Below, piece after piece: positions 1-10,769 of a stretch of 43,246 nt of DNA. Below the pieces are notes generated by a model. The model searched no databases, had not been told where the DNA came from, and saw only the letters and a program-made list of their open reading frames with translations. Both the position numbers and the translations under genes were made by a program. The DNA is from Podochytrium sp. JEL0797 (taxonomy: Eukaryota; Chytridiomycota; Chytridiomycetes; Chytridiales; Chytriomycetaceae). The stretch covers positions 1 to 43,246 of the forward strand of contig JADGJG010000108.1 in the NCBI GenBank assembly GCA_027596195.1, in the 5' to 3' direction. The first letter of the stretch is position 1. Every line of letters begins with the position of its first letter.

Positions 1-1124
1 GTGCTCAATTTACCATCCTGCGAAATCTCCATCCAATACTCTTTGGGTTCGAACGCGAAATCGGCTCTCAGCACGCGGTCCACGCCGTTGTTGAAGTCCG
101 GGCCCCCGCCCATCACCGCGAACGGAAAGTATCCACACAACAAAAAGTACGTCATGACACCAATCGCCCACATATCGACTGGTTTCCCGTGACCCTGGCG
201 GCGCAAAATTTCGGGAGCCATGTATCCTGTGGAAGGGGATGTAAACATAGAAATATAAGGGGAACGGAAGATGCAAACCTGGAGTTCCGACAGTCGATTT
301 GAGGAGGAGGTCAGCGTTTTCGGGATCCAATGTTTTCGAGAGACCAAAGTCGGCGATCATGAGTTCGGTCAACGAGTTTTTGCTTCGGAACAGGAGGTTT
401 TCGGGCTATTTGATTACCACGCGCCGGAGCGCATTCACTACCAGATCCCCCTTCCCACGCAACGAAAAGACCCACCTTAATATCTCTGTGTACCACGTTA
501 TTGTCATGCAAATAAGCCACACAATCCACCACCGTCCGAATAATCTCCGCCGCATCCTCTTCATAGAACGTTCCCTTCTCCATAATCCATTCAAACAGTT
601 CCCCGCCCGTACACAGATCCATAACAAGGTACAACGAGTTGGGCGTCTCAAAGTATTCGTAGAGAGTCACAATGTGGTTGTGTCCCTTGGAGACTTTTTG
701 GAGGATCCCGACCTCGTTGCGCACGAGGTGTTCGCGCCCGCGCATGTGTTTTTTGTTGATTACTTTGAGGGCGTATTTCTCGCCTGTGCTGAGTTTCTGG
801 GTTTGGGGAAGGGGGTTGTTTCAGGAGGGTGGGCAGATTTGAATTGGGGGGTGCGTGGGGTGGCTGTGATCATGGGTGTGGGGAGGGTGAGGGGGGGAAC
901 GTACGACGGCTTCCTTGACGGTTGCGAAGCTGCCTTGGCCGAGGGTTCTTCCGGTCTAAAGTGGGGGAAGGGTTAGAAGAACGGGGCGGTGATTCATTGC
1001 GAGTCGTCACCTTATAGTCGCACTGGAGGAAGAGGGGAGAAAGAGAGAAGAGGGATCAGTCGTGGATCAATGCAAACGGAATATCGAGAAGGCGGCTTAC
1101 GGGTGCGAGCGGTTTTGCGGCCAT
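1..1124 (-). CDS. CaMKI-like Ser/Thr protein kinase, C-terminus cut by window edge
   Basis: Ca2+/calmodulin-dependent kinase type I family (fungal CMK-like), a cytosolic Ser/Thr kinase. My model is complement(join(<1..226,279..405,476..796,905..955,1011..1022,1101..1124)), giving 253 residues. The catalytic core is almost complete: glycine loop [11 protein letters not shown] lysine in YALKVI, catalytic loop HRDIKPEN, DFG in IADFGLSK, an activation-loop Thr just before VGTPGYMAPE (the position CaMKK phosphorylates in CaMKI), and helix F DMWAIGV. The calmodulin-binding tail lies beyond base 1. Exon 2 is only 12 nt (TGCGACTATAAG), needed to join the ATG exon to the glycine-loop exon in frame. 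Subfamily is inferred from overall resemblance, because the diagnostic autoinhibitory region is missing. The kinase call is secure; the first 12 codons are less so. Confidence 0.88.
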
Positions 1125-1990
1125 CTTCGGTACAGTTTTCTGACAGTTTTCCTCCAACGAAAATCGGGCGAAAATCTCTCCGAAACAATCCACCTCAATT
1201 CCCCCTTTCCGAATGTATTCATGTATCGATCCCCTCGACTCCCTTCTCTTGTTTTGTAATCTACTGACGTTGTGGGCGAATCCGCCGAACCGGAACCAGA
1301 ATTCGCCAAAACCTCATCATAATAAATGAGAGTCGCTCTCATTGTTGCCGAGACTCTCTCCTGTGTTTTTGTGTTCTACCTGCCAAGCAGGAACAGCCTA
1401 GAATTTACACCGCAACCGCTTCCCCCAATTCCCTTCTTTTCTGGCCTCCGACTACTTTTCATCGGAAAATGGGGGGTTGGACCATCTCTCTTATCGAAAT
1501 AGGAGGTCTTGGCAAGAATTACCTTTACCCCTTGCCTCTCCCTGAGAGAATATCGTGGAGGTTGACTCCAACACACTCATCGGATCGCCACCTGTTGAAA
1601 AAGTGAAACCGCGACTGCGATAAAATTTTAGAACAGTCTGCTCTGGCATTCAGCTAACCAACACTTCAAATATATCATGCCACCGTATAAACGACTGAAG
1701 GACTTGAGGGGGATCCCGTTGGAACCCCTCTCGGTTCGTTTCAGTGATGCGCGTTTCCGCGCGCTTCACAAAAGGACCCTTCCCCTTCCAGCGTAATATG
1801 TTCTTGATTTTATGGGATTCTTTGAAGTACATTGACCTTTGCTTTTTCTAGCTCTGGACTCGCTTTGTCCCAAGATTACCGGCCGGTCCTCCACCCCAAC
1901 CTCCTGACGAGTGTCAGGCCCTCCTGGAGCTCATCCGGGTCTCGTCTATCAGAACATGAAAACGGATTCAAGGGGTGCCTTTATCGAAAA
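1125..1990. other. intergenic, upstream of the kinase
   Basis: This is the 5' flank of the minus-strand kinase. Short open frames occur on both strands, but none has recognisable protein features, splice continuity or composition like the neighbouring genes. I see no tRNA, snRNA or repeat here. Confidence 0.6.
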
Positions 1991-2476
1991 GAAACTCAGC
2001 AGTAGAGAACAAGATCGGTCCGCGTTCTTTATCAAGCCCCCCAAGAGCAAGGGAGAAGAGAAGAACATGTCCAACGAGAGATCGGCAAAAAACGCGACCC
2101 CCCCAAAACCCCAATCCAGGCAAACGCGATCCAAAATCTCACATACAAAAAGAGTAAAAGAATGAACAGGGGGGGGGGATTCACAAGGCCATAATAATAA
2201 GCTGGAAGCCCCGTCCGAACAGTGAAGCCGTCTGATCCATACGATCTGTGTGAGAGAAGGCACAAGCAGAGCACGCGCCCAATAGATTTTGGCAGCATTC
2301 TCTGTTGACCCACAGAAAAATGATCGCCGGCTGAACCGACAATCGCACACGCCTGGCTCTTATTCCGCTGTCCGTGCCACTATTCGACGATGGTTTGACC
2401 AAAGGACTTTTGAGCGCTCGCTGAAGGAAGAAAGAAGAGGGGGGCGACGGACAAAGGACGGGAGGTCTTTTTTGAC
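1991..2476. repeat. direct repeat A, copy 1 (partner at 5340-5708)
   Basis: This shares a long alignable stretch, same orientation, with 5340-5708. Both begin at GAA(A/G)CTCAGCAGTAGA and share the G-rich 'AAGCCCCGTCCGAACAG' block, the 'CCGTCTGATCCATACGATC' block and a final 'GGTTTGACC..AGGACTTTT' block. Copy 1 has about 40 extra bases, including a poly-G run near 2170-2200. The best conserved core is about 2204-2293. Indels break every reading frame, so it is probably not coding. It lies 3' of the minus-strand gene ending at 2698. It could be a non-coding RNA, a mobile-element remnant or duplicated 3' flank; I cannot tell which. Confidence 0.75.
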
Positions 2477-2697
2477 AAGTTTTTGTATCCGACAAAATTT
2501 ACAACCAATTGATAAATTTTTGTTTATATTAATATCGAATTGCAGTTTGACTGATACAGCTGACGCCGGCTCGGACTTAAATTCTATTGGCCGCCAAAAG
2601 CGAAATAATGCCAGTAGGAGGTTGAAAAAAATCAAAAAACGCGTCGCTAAGAGTTCAATGTGTAGGAACTTGCAACGAACAATGACCAGAAAATGAA

Positions 2698-4984
2698 TCA
2701 AGCAATGACCGCAAACGCAAAAAGAAGAGCAACACCTCCACCAAAGCCCGAAGCCCCCGAAGCCAGAATTTTCACCGGAGCCACCGCAGCGGATGCAGCA
2801 TGGGCCAAAGTCGCGAGAGCCTGAGCCGGTGGAGCATTCGCCGCCGGAGCAGCCGCCATGACCGGCGCAACAACGCCGGCAGGAACGGCCGGGAGAGCCA
2901 CCACCGCAGGCGCAACGACACTGCTCACAATCGGCTGTTGAACGGAAACAAAACTGGATGGAGGTGGGACGGCCAAGGTGTTTAAATTGGTCGAACAATC
3001 GATCCCCGTGAACGCGTCATAGCACTGGCACCCATACGCGGAGCACGCGCCGTGCCCCGAGCAATTGTTTGGACACGCGTTGGTTCCATATCCCGCAGCC
3101 TGTTGCGCGGTCACCGCGTGCGTAACGAGCTGCGCAGGCAGGGCCACAGGAGAGTTGAGAATCTGGTCTGCAGAGGCTGCGCAGATGGAGTGCACGAGGT
3201 TTAAGTACCCCCCAGTGAAGTTGTGCGACCCCGAGATGACGATATCCTGCATGCAGTTTTGAATGATGGTGTTGAAGTTCGTGGACGAGAGTTGTGGGCA
3301 GCCGTTGCTTTGGAGCAGGTTGGAGCATTGAGATTGCGCGGTTTGAATGTCTTGCGGGTTGTAAGCAGACGCGTTGAAAGTAAAGGGGGCAGTGTCAGAT
3401 GGGAGAGCAGGTGCATAAGGCACAGCAGGTGGCACGTAAATGCGAACGTTTGGGGGGAGAACAGGGACATATGGCTGGATGGGAGCAAGTGGAGCAGCGG
3501 GAGTCACAGATGCGGCAGCGGGAGCTACAGGCGCAGCGACAGGCGCAAGTGGAACAGCGGGGACCGCAGGCAAAAGTTGAGCAGCGGGAAGCACAGGTGC
3601 GGCAACGGGAGCGACAGGCGCCAGTGGAACAGCGGGAGCCGCAGGCACAAGTGGAGCAGCGGGGGCTGCAGGTGCGGCAACGGGAGCAACAGGCGCAAGT
3701 GGAACAGCGGGGACCGCAGGCAAAAGTGGAGCAGCGGGAACCACAGGTGCCAGTGGAACAGCGGGAGCCGCAGGCACAAGTGGAGCAGCGGGAGCCACAG
3801 GTGCGGCAGCAGGAACCACAGGTAAGGCAGCAGGAACCACAGGTAAGGCAGCGGGAGCCACAGGTGCAGGTGGATCAGCGTGCACGATGCACACATTGTC
3901 ATAAGTTGCGCCGCCGAACGTCATTCCCGTCTGGAACGGCTTGGTCGTGATCTTGTGGAATTCAAACGGGTTTGTAACGGCTCCTTCAAGATACAGTCCA
4001 TTGACATGCATGTCCTTCGCAGGCACGGGAAACTTCTGCTGTGGCGCGCCACAAGCGGATTGCGAAAAGTCGACGTCGTTGAACATGGGCGAGAGATTCA
4101 TGGTGATAGACATGTGGTTCGTGTTAAAGTTCCAAGGAAGGCCAACGTAGTTCATGGCAATGGAGAAGGTGCTTCCGTCGTCTGTGGTGATAGTTCCAAA
4201 CCCATGGCCTGTGGGTGTGAATGTCAAACCTATCGGTAAAAAAGGCGGTGTTAATATCTTCAAAAACACATCCTTATAATATATAGATATTACCCGCTGA
4301 CGACTGAGAAACCAAATTGGCAGTAGCTGTGCCACTTTCGACTTTTCCGTCGACGAGGAACACAGTGTCTCCGTATCTGACAGACACGGCGAGAAGAACG
4401 GTGGGATCACCACCCATGCTGTTGACCTCTCCGACTGCAATCAAGCCTTGAACTTCGAGAAAGTCGCTCTTGAGGTAATAAAACGTTCCCACGTCCGCCT
4501 GATTCACCGAAGACACACCGTCAAGGCCGACCAACCACGGGTCTCCCGAAATGGAGCAAGTTTTGCCGACAGCGGGTGTGAAGGCAATCGGATACGTTGT
4601 AGCACATTGGTGGACGAGAGGCATGCAGGGAGAATTGATGCTCAGGTTCATTGCGAGCTGCGATGGTGCGGCTTTCGCGTTGGAAACAGCATGGGAGTAG
4701 GGTGCCACAATTGCAACCTTTTGAGGCTGATTCCAGTTGTCGTTTGTGAATGTGATCATATTGAGGTCAAGCATGAACCCGTCAAGATTGAGTGCCACCT
4801 GCAGCTGCTGAGTTGGGGCCTGCGCGAGTTGCACAGTAAATGTGGCGCCAGGAAGGGCGGCGTCATATTTCAACGTGGGAGGATTGAAAACAAAGAGGCC
4901 GGCAGTGGCCGCGCTGCAGTCGGCAGATGCGAGTTGCGCAAGGGCGAAGAGACCCGTAAGAGCGATAATTGCAGTATGCTTCAT
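2698..4984 (-). CDS. secreted, probably GPI-anchored surface protein: vWD-like domain, Pro/Ala repeats, EGF-like module
   Basis: Model complement(join(2698..4229,4294..4984)), 740 residues. I start at 4984 because a signal peptide follows at once (MKHTAIIALTGLFALAQ, then ASADC). In-frame codons upstream to 5017 would put polar residues before it. Order: an N-terminal beta-rich segment with TFTNDNWNQPQ; a vWF type D-like segment with CSISGDPWLVGLDG and GTFYYLKSDFLEVQG; a long Pro/Ala/Val low-complexity stretch encoded at about 3490-3875; a Cys-containing segment; one EGF-like module (CPNNCSGHGACSAYGCQC...C); and a hydrophobic C-terminus (GGGVALLFAFAVIA) after small residues, typical of a GPI signal. 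Likely a cell-surface or wall adhesion-type protein. The vWD assignment is by motif, not by search. The intron gives GCGG|GTAATATC..CGATAG. Confidence 0.8.
3490..3875 (-). repeat. coding tandem repeat (Pro/Ala/Val-rich stalk)
   Basis: This is minisatellite-like DNA built on 15-nt units. Longer blocks recur, for example the block starting at 3541 recurs at 3691 (150 bp) and the one at 3621 recurs at 3750 (129 bp). It encodes about 125 residues made almost only of P, A, V and L (units such as PAAPLVPAAPAVPLAPV), with no frame disruption. It probably forms an extended stalk between the N-terminal vWD-like region and the EGF-like module. The repeat number is likely to vary between strains. Confidence 0.85.
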
Positions 4985-5150
4985 TGTGGAGGAATTTGGG
5001 GAGTTGCTTGGGAACATGGATTATATATCCTTATTTCACCTATTCCATTTGGATTGTCAAATTGATGTAATGGGTAATTGTTTCAGGGATTCGAAACAGG
5101 CAAATCGTAATCAAAGAAATTAGTACGTGATCCATTTCAGATTGATCTTA

Positions 5151-5250
5151 CATCATGGAAATGGAAATTTTGTGAGGCGAGATTTGAAACTAAAATTTAA
5201 ATTGTTCTTACATAATGGAAATGTTTTTTGTTGGAGGTGAGATTTGAAGC
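5151..5250. repeat. 60-bp period imperfect tandem repeat
   Basis: The segment beginning ATTGATCTTACATCATGG at 5151 recurs 60 bases later as ATTGTTCTTACATAATGG at 5211. Each is followed by GAAATG, a T-rich run and GAGG(C/T)GAGATTTGAA. It lies in the 5' flank of the minus-strand surface-protein gene, so it may be regulatory. Nothing more can be said. Confidence 0.7.
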
Positions 5251-5339
5251 TGGATTAGCGAATTTGAAACCGTCGATGGATTATCAACTATGGCGAGAAA
5301 ATGTTCAAGTAATTACGTGATCAGCATATTATGTATCAT

Positions 5340-5708
5340 GAAGCTCAGCAGTAGAAAACAAGTTCGATCCGCTTCTTTATCAAGCCCCCCAAGAGCGAAA
5401 CACAAAAGAGAACATGCCCAACAAAAACGCGACCCCCGAAAACCCCCAATCCAGGCAAACGCGATCCAAAATGACTCATACAGAAAGAGAGGTGGGGGGA
5501 CGGAAGCCCCGTCCGAACAGCGAGGCCGTCTGATCCATACGATCTGTGTGAGAGAAGGCACAAGCAGAGAACGCGCCCAATAGATTTGGCAGCACTCTCT
5601 GTTTGACCCACTAATCGACGTTGGTTTGACCGGAGGACTTTTTGGTGCTCAATGAAGGAATATAGAAGGGGGTGGGAGGGAAAGCAGTGGAGAGATTTTT
5701 TTTCACCT
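5340..5708. repeat. direct repeat A, copy 2 (partner at 1991-2476)
   Basis: This is the second copy of the repeat described at 1991. It lies just 3' of the minus-strand TAF6 stop codon (5788) and 5' of the surface-protein gene. The core at about 5502-5594 is close to identical to copy 1 over some 80 bases, clearly more conserved than the flanks. Both copies sit downstream of a minus-strand stop codon, so they could be 3' UTR-linked, or transcripts in their own right. Confidence 0.75.
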
Positions 5709-5787
5709 TTTATATTAAATACTAAGCCAAAAAATAGGGTGTTTATATTGCATTTGCATCTTTGAAACCGCCCAAAAGCCAACCTCT

Positions 5788-7901
5788 TCACAAATCCAAA
5801 TCCAAATCCATCTCATCCCTCGCCGCATGATCTCCCACTCCACTCCCTGCCGCCACACCCAACGACACACCTCCACCCTCCCCCCTCTTCTCCAACTCCG
5901 CATCCAACACCCTCGCCACCCGCCGCCCAACCACCTCCCCAAACGCCTCCCCAAACTCCTTCTCCAACTCCCCCACAGTCGGCCTCCTCACCGCCGCAGG
6001 ATCCCTCTCCCTCGCAACCCGCTCCGTCTCCACATACTCAACCCCAACATGCCCCGCCAACACATCCACAAGCAAATCTTCCACCATCTTGGCATCCTTC
6101 CTGTCCGCTTCGACGACCGAGTTCATGTGATCCGCGGAAAGACACTCCGTCACGAACGCGCGCACGTTTGGACGGATGAGAAGTTTGATAACTTCGTTTC
6201 CGAGGAGGGAGAGGCCTGTGATGGCGCCGTAGTGGGTTGCGTTGGGTTTGAGGGGGTCGAGGAAGGCGCGGAGGAGGGTTTTGGTGACGCGGGGTTGGAG
6301 GGTCGGGTACGTCGAGGTGTAAGTGTGGCTTTTTTGTTTGGTAATTTTTGGTTTTCGTGAGTTTGACCGCGTCGGAGATGTCTGGGGTGTGGGGTTACCA
6401 AATGTAGGAGGCGAGTTCGGCAGAGAAGCGACGCAACGCGTGGTGGTCGTCCAAGGGGGATTCGCTGATGCGTTTGGACACGATGCAGGTAATAATGTTA
6501 GGCATGAGTTGGTGGAGCTGAAAAAAACAAAACCGCGAAATTTAGGGAAATGCTGTGACAATGGTTCTTTGAGAGCTTACGTAGGGCTCAATAAATAGAT
6601 TCTTGTTGTTCAACAGTGCTCGCGTCATGCGCATCATGGCCCAGAGGATTTTGAGGTTGCGAATGTGTTTCGTGATCTGAGAACGCGTGGGGAATCAGAA
6701 TCACAGGCAAATGAGGTTCGTAAAGTGAATTTGGGGTTATTCGCTGAATGGGTGACAGGCCGGCCTGGTGATTCGATTCGCGGGCCCAGAGGAACGAGTT
6801 TCCGTGTCAATGGTGCACAAATGCCGATAACAATCGCGAATACCCGCTCAGAATCAAACACGTAATCGACTTGAATATCTAGAACTGCCCCACCTTTTGC
6901 GTCATAAACTGCACAAAGTACGGCAACAAAGGCTGAATGCCCGGATCGTTCTCCAAACTCTGAATCGCGAGAGCCTGAACCTCAGCGGACTGACTCAAGA
7001 CGCTTTCGGTGATTTTGTCGTGGTACATTTGGAGTTCTTTCGAGAGCACTGACTTGACCAGGGTTTCGCCGTTCACGGTGGCCGTGTCGGGGTTGCTCGA
7101 GGACACGAGGAGTGGGGCGGGAGTTCCTGATGCGGCAGATTGTTGGGCGATGGAGCGCGAGATGGCCTGCTGAGTGGATTCGGCAGCGGCGGAACGGATG
7201 TCTGTTTGGGGAAACAGGTTCATACAGGAATATTCGACAAGACAGCAAGATTTGATCTACCCGCCGGGGTCGGATTCTGGACAATTGCGGGCTGTACTCC
7301 ATCGATGGCCAGCCAGTGGGCCGTGAAGGCCACGTCGAGCGGAACTGGCGGCAGCGGCGCGTTGATGGCGACATCGAGGTCGATCTCTGTGTCTTCGAGG
7401 TAAAAGATGCGCGTGGCGCCGTGGACGGTCGACTTGAATTTAGCGGCGGCGGCGTTCGTGAAGCCGTAGAGGGGCTGGGTGAAAACAGTCAGGGAAGTTG
7501 CTAGGGCGTTGCTAGGCCATCCCTAGGAATGTTCCAGGGCACCCCTAGCCATCCCTAGCTAGGCATCCCTAGGACAGGTTATACCGACGCACCTGCACAT
7601 TCCTCGCCTGCAGCGCACTGTTGATGTCCTCTGGCTGCAGCTTCGTTGCGCGCCGATGTCTCATAAACTTGCGCGCATCCTGCCAAACCAGTCAGCCGCC
7701 CTGCACCCCTCTCTGCCAACCACACTTACATAGATGACCTCGCGCATGCGATACTCGCCGTCCGCAAGAAGCGCCTGTGCAACTCCGTCCTTGAGCTTGA
7801 GTCCGATGGTCTCAGTGATGGCCTGGAGGCGGTAAGTATATTATTGTGTAGCCAACACATGGGGAACTCACGTTGATGGTGTCAACGGGGAGAATCGACA
7901 T
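5788..7901 (-). CDS. TAF6: TAF6, TBP-associated factor (TFIID/SAGA subunit)
   Basis: Model complement(join(5788..6328,6399..6517,6581..6676,6894..7201,7261..7474,7593..7679,7730..7822,7872..7901)), eight exons, 495 residues. Residues 1 to about 70 form the histone fold (MSILPVDTINAITETIGLKL, KFMRHRRATKL, DINSALQARNV) followed by PLYGF, hallmarks of TAF6. The C-terminal HEAT-like half has ELQMYHDKITE, LLPYFVQF, MMRMTRALLNN, TCIVSKRI and VTKTLLRAFLDPLKPN with THYGAITGLSLLG. In the family, the histone fold pairs with TAF9 in TFIID (and SAGA in some fungi). The tail after the HEAT region is Glu/Arg/Gly-rich. All splice sites are GT..AG and all phases agree. The 217-nt intron at 6677-6893 is longer than most here, but nothing in it looks coding. 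Confidence 0.93.
7475..7592. repeat. CTAGG-rich short repeats inside a TAF6 intron
   Basis: This TAF6 intron (118 nt) carries several copies of CCCTAG/GCTAGG and 'CATCCCTAG' between about 7498 and 7575. It is simple repeat expansion within an intron and does not affect the coding model. Confidence 0.6.
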
Positions 7902-8454
7902 GGTTGCGCTTTGTTGTGGTCTTTTTGGTGATTTTTGGTTGGTCGAGGACCCGCGGTGTCAAATCCAAATCCGATTGCCAACTCCCAATTGGCTTTCATT
8001 CGGGAATAGAGCTGCCTTCAAACTCCGTCTTATACAAACCATCCCCTTTTAAAAAAGCTTGGATGTGCGGGTGAATGTGTACGCGAAGGCTTCTCGGAAA
8101 GGCATAAATGATTGGTAAACGAATGCTTGATGAGATTCGACTTCTTGAGTGTGTTGGAAATATGCAGTTCGGGAACGCGGTGGCTTTGGGGAAGATGAGG
8201 TTTTTTGAGATATGAGACAAAAAGTGGAGAACTTGATCAGGAATTCAAGGGGTTTCCATAAACCCACTCACACCCCACTCATAAACAAATAAGCATGCCG
8301 AGGCCGCAGAGCCAGAAGAACACACCCACGCTTACTAACAGCCAATTGCACTTTATTGAATTCTCGATCCACTTTCATCTGTCAAAACCAACCCCCTCAC
8401 ACGGAAGACGCGCAAAAACCCCCCCCACTCTTTCCCCCCTCCGCCCCCAAACTT
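7902..8454. other. intergenic between TAF6 and the USP10-like gene
   Basis: This holds the 5' flank of TAF6 and the 3' flank of the USP10-like gene, both minus strand. The stretch at 8395-8450 is pyrimidine- and A-rich. Open frames on both strands lack protein-like composition. An AATAAA for the USP10-like gene lies at 8352-8357 on the minus strand. Confidence 0.6.
8352..8357 (-). terminator. AATAAA polyadenylation signal of the USP10-like gene
   Basis: A canonical AATAAA on the minus strand, 98 nt downstream of the stop codon at 8455. Assigned from position and motif only. Confidence 0.55.
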
Positions 8455-10708
8455 TCAACTCTTTGCAAAAAATAGCATATACGGCTGTCGGTCCTCTTGC
8501 TCCTTCACAACCTCCGCCACATCAATCCTCCGCACTTCATCATCATCAATACGCAACCACTCCTCGTTCTGCCGCAGCACGTCGCACGTGTAGTGTCCGT
8601 TCGCGAGTCCCTTGCCGTGATGGTTCACAACTGCGTATTTTGATCGAAAACGCGTCAGAAAACCTAAATTCCACCCGCACACCCAAAAGAAAAAAAACTC
8701 ACCAGCAAACAACCGATACTGCAAATTCGCATGCGACTTCCTCAAAGCCGGAGACATGACTTCGGGCCTAATCTTCAACCCCGCATCAAAAGTGATATAC
8801 TTTTGGAGCTTATGGAACCCGCCGACGGAGTTGTATCCGAACCGTTTCATGTGGAGGATGAGGATGGGCGGGAAGTGTTCGATAAAGGTTTGTTTGGTCG
8901 CGTCGACGGGGATTCCGAGGGATTGGGATGTGTAGCCGTGGATTGTTTCGATGGCGGTTAAGTTCTGGAGTGCGTCTTCGATGGATTGGATGTTGTCGGG
9001 CTTGTTGAGAAAATATGAGACTCACGTCACACACTCCAAAATCAAGGCAAAATGAGGAGGGTTTCAACTCACGCCAATATCCAATTGCAGCCTCTCAAAA
9101 GGTTCGACCGTCGAACTTTCCTTGTCTCCCTGCGCCTTCAACACGGACCGCGTTTTGCCGCCAAAAATGGAAACGACCGGTGTCACTTTGATTTCCGTCT
9201 GAACACGGGAGTGAAATGTCAGAAAACAAGAGAGCAAGAGAGAGAGGGAGACAAAATGAAAACTCTGGCGAATTACCGATCGCGTTGTGGTGGACTTTTG
9301 TTTGGGTCCAACTTCAACCCACGCGTCGTTTCCGTTCCGCAACGGGCTCGTGGCCTCTGAAACAGGTTCCTCCCTTTTCCCTTCTTGCAACACTGTTTTT
9401 TGATAGAAATTCATCAGTACACCCAAAAGCTGGAAGAACCCCCCCCCCCCAGAAATACTCTCTCCCACGAAATACTCAACTCGACAACAACTCCTTATGA
9501 AGCCCATCCAACAAAAACCCCAGAAACTCTTCCGCATCCTCCTGTCGTCCCTTCACGGAATCCACGTGTTTCATGGACAACAGCGCGGTATGGATATAAC
9601 CCGGTTCGAAAGCATCGTCAGCTAATTTTTAATAGAATCCCCGCATTTGAAAATGAGAAACGCGTGACGAGGAGAGAATACAAAAGGGAGGGGGGGAGAG
9701 GGGCAAAAACGTACCAACACGTTTCGGTTTCACAACGTTCCCTTTCTGTTCCTCCTCAAACTCATTAAAGAAAATAATCCTGTTCAAACAATCACGTCAG
9801 CAAGAGGGGCCCAATGCTCACAAATAAAAACCACTCAACAGCGCTTCCATAATCGGCCTCTTGGTCTTAAAACTATACTGCACATGCACTCCCAACTGCT
9901 TGATCAGGTTATAAAACGGCGGACAATGCAGCAACGGTTGCAGAATCACATTCATGAAACACATGTTGCCGAGGTTGTGGAGTCCACGCGGTTTGAGGAG
10001 ACGCGAGGCAAAGGAGGGGGTGAAGTTTGTGCAGAATTCTTTTTTGTGGTTGGTGTCCGATTCGGGTTTAGAACTTATGAGGGAGAAGGAGGGGAGAGGT
10101 GGCGGGGGCTCACTTTCAAAGTTGTTTGCCGGAGAAAATGCCGGTGCGGACAGCACGGGGCGATTTGAGGGCGAGGATGAGGCGGAGGCAGATTGTGCCG
10201 GTTTTACGAGATCCGCCCATGATTTGGGTTTCGGGGGAGTTGCGGCAACGGGTGCGGGTGACGGAATGCGCTGAAGGTGGTTTTCGGAAGAAGAAATCGC
10301 AGGCGGGGGATCATTCGGCGGCTCTGATGGATGTGATTCGGATGTGTTTGGTGGAACAGGTACTGCGGGGATATCAATGTCGAGGATGGGGTTGGGCTCC
10401 GGCGTTCGCAGTTCAGGTGATGAGGCCTGGATTCGATTCGTCGAATTCGGGTGAGTTGCGAGTCATTTGCGGTGATGGTACATACATGGTGATGTATCGG
10501 AACGGGATCGGAGTGTTTTGCGAGTGCTGTGGACGAGTCCCAGTGCTGTTTTGTTTGAAATAGAAACGGGTTGGTCGCTATCACACACCGGGTTGCGATC
10601 GCTTACCTGTCCAAAGGGGAATCGACTAATTGAGATTTTGGACACATCGAGCACTTGGTCGAGGTCTGTCCGCTCTATTGAGCCGAATTGGATCATTGCG
10701 GTCGACAT
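8455..10708 (-). CDS. UBP3: ubiquitin-specific protease, USP10/Ubp3 family
   Basis: Model complement(join(8455..8630,8703..9000,9073..9198,9277..9392,9481..9621,9715..9779,9822..10426,10486..10545,10607..10708)), nine exons, 562 residues. A cysteine protease that removes ubiquitin from substrates; USP10/Ubp3 works with G3BP/Bre5 in stress granules, ribophagy and trafficking. The disordered N-terminal third includes SWADLVKP, like the SWASL motif in USP10. The catalytic Cys box is [13 protein letters not shown], followed by [10 protein letters not shown]. Next come [25 protein letters not shown], the catalytic His box [18 protein letters not shown], and WLRIDDDEV with PYMLFF at the end. All catalytic residues are present. 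Shorter than human USP10 (about 800), mostly in the N-terminus. Intron 9393-9480 uses a GTTGAG donor. THOC3 ends 61 bp upstream on the same strand. Confidence 0.92.
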
Positions 10709-10769
10709 CAAGTTTTTTGGTTTTTTTTTTCAAAGTTTTCTTTCCGCGTACGCCTACAATTTCAACCAC

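Noticed and set aside
1949..2350. Coding gene inside direct repeat copy 1
   Set aside because: The matching frame in copy 2 is broken by indels at several points and the two predicted peptides diverge in frame, so protein-level conservation is absent.
3223..3950. Plus-strand frames rich in QREPQ / WNSGSRRHKW repeats
   Set aside because: These are translations of the Pro/Ala minisatellite on the wrong strand; the minus-strand frame is open across both flanking domains and has a signal peptide.
5502..5594. Possible 5S rRNA or U5 snRNA in the repeat core
   Set aside because: CCCCGTCCGAACAG resembles part of 5S rRNA and CAGATCGTATGGATC (minus strand) resembles U5 stem I, but the rest of 5S and the invariant U5 loop GCCUUUUAC are absent.
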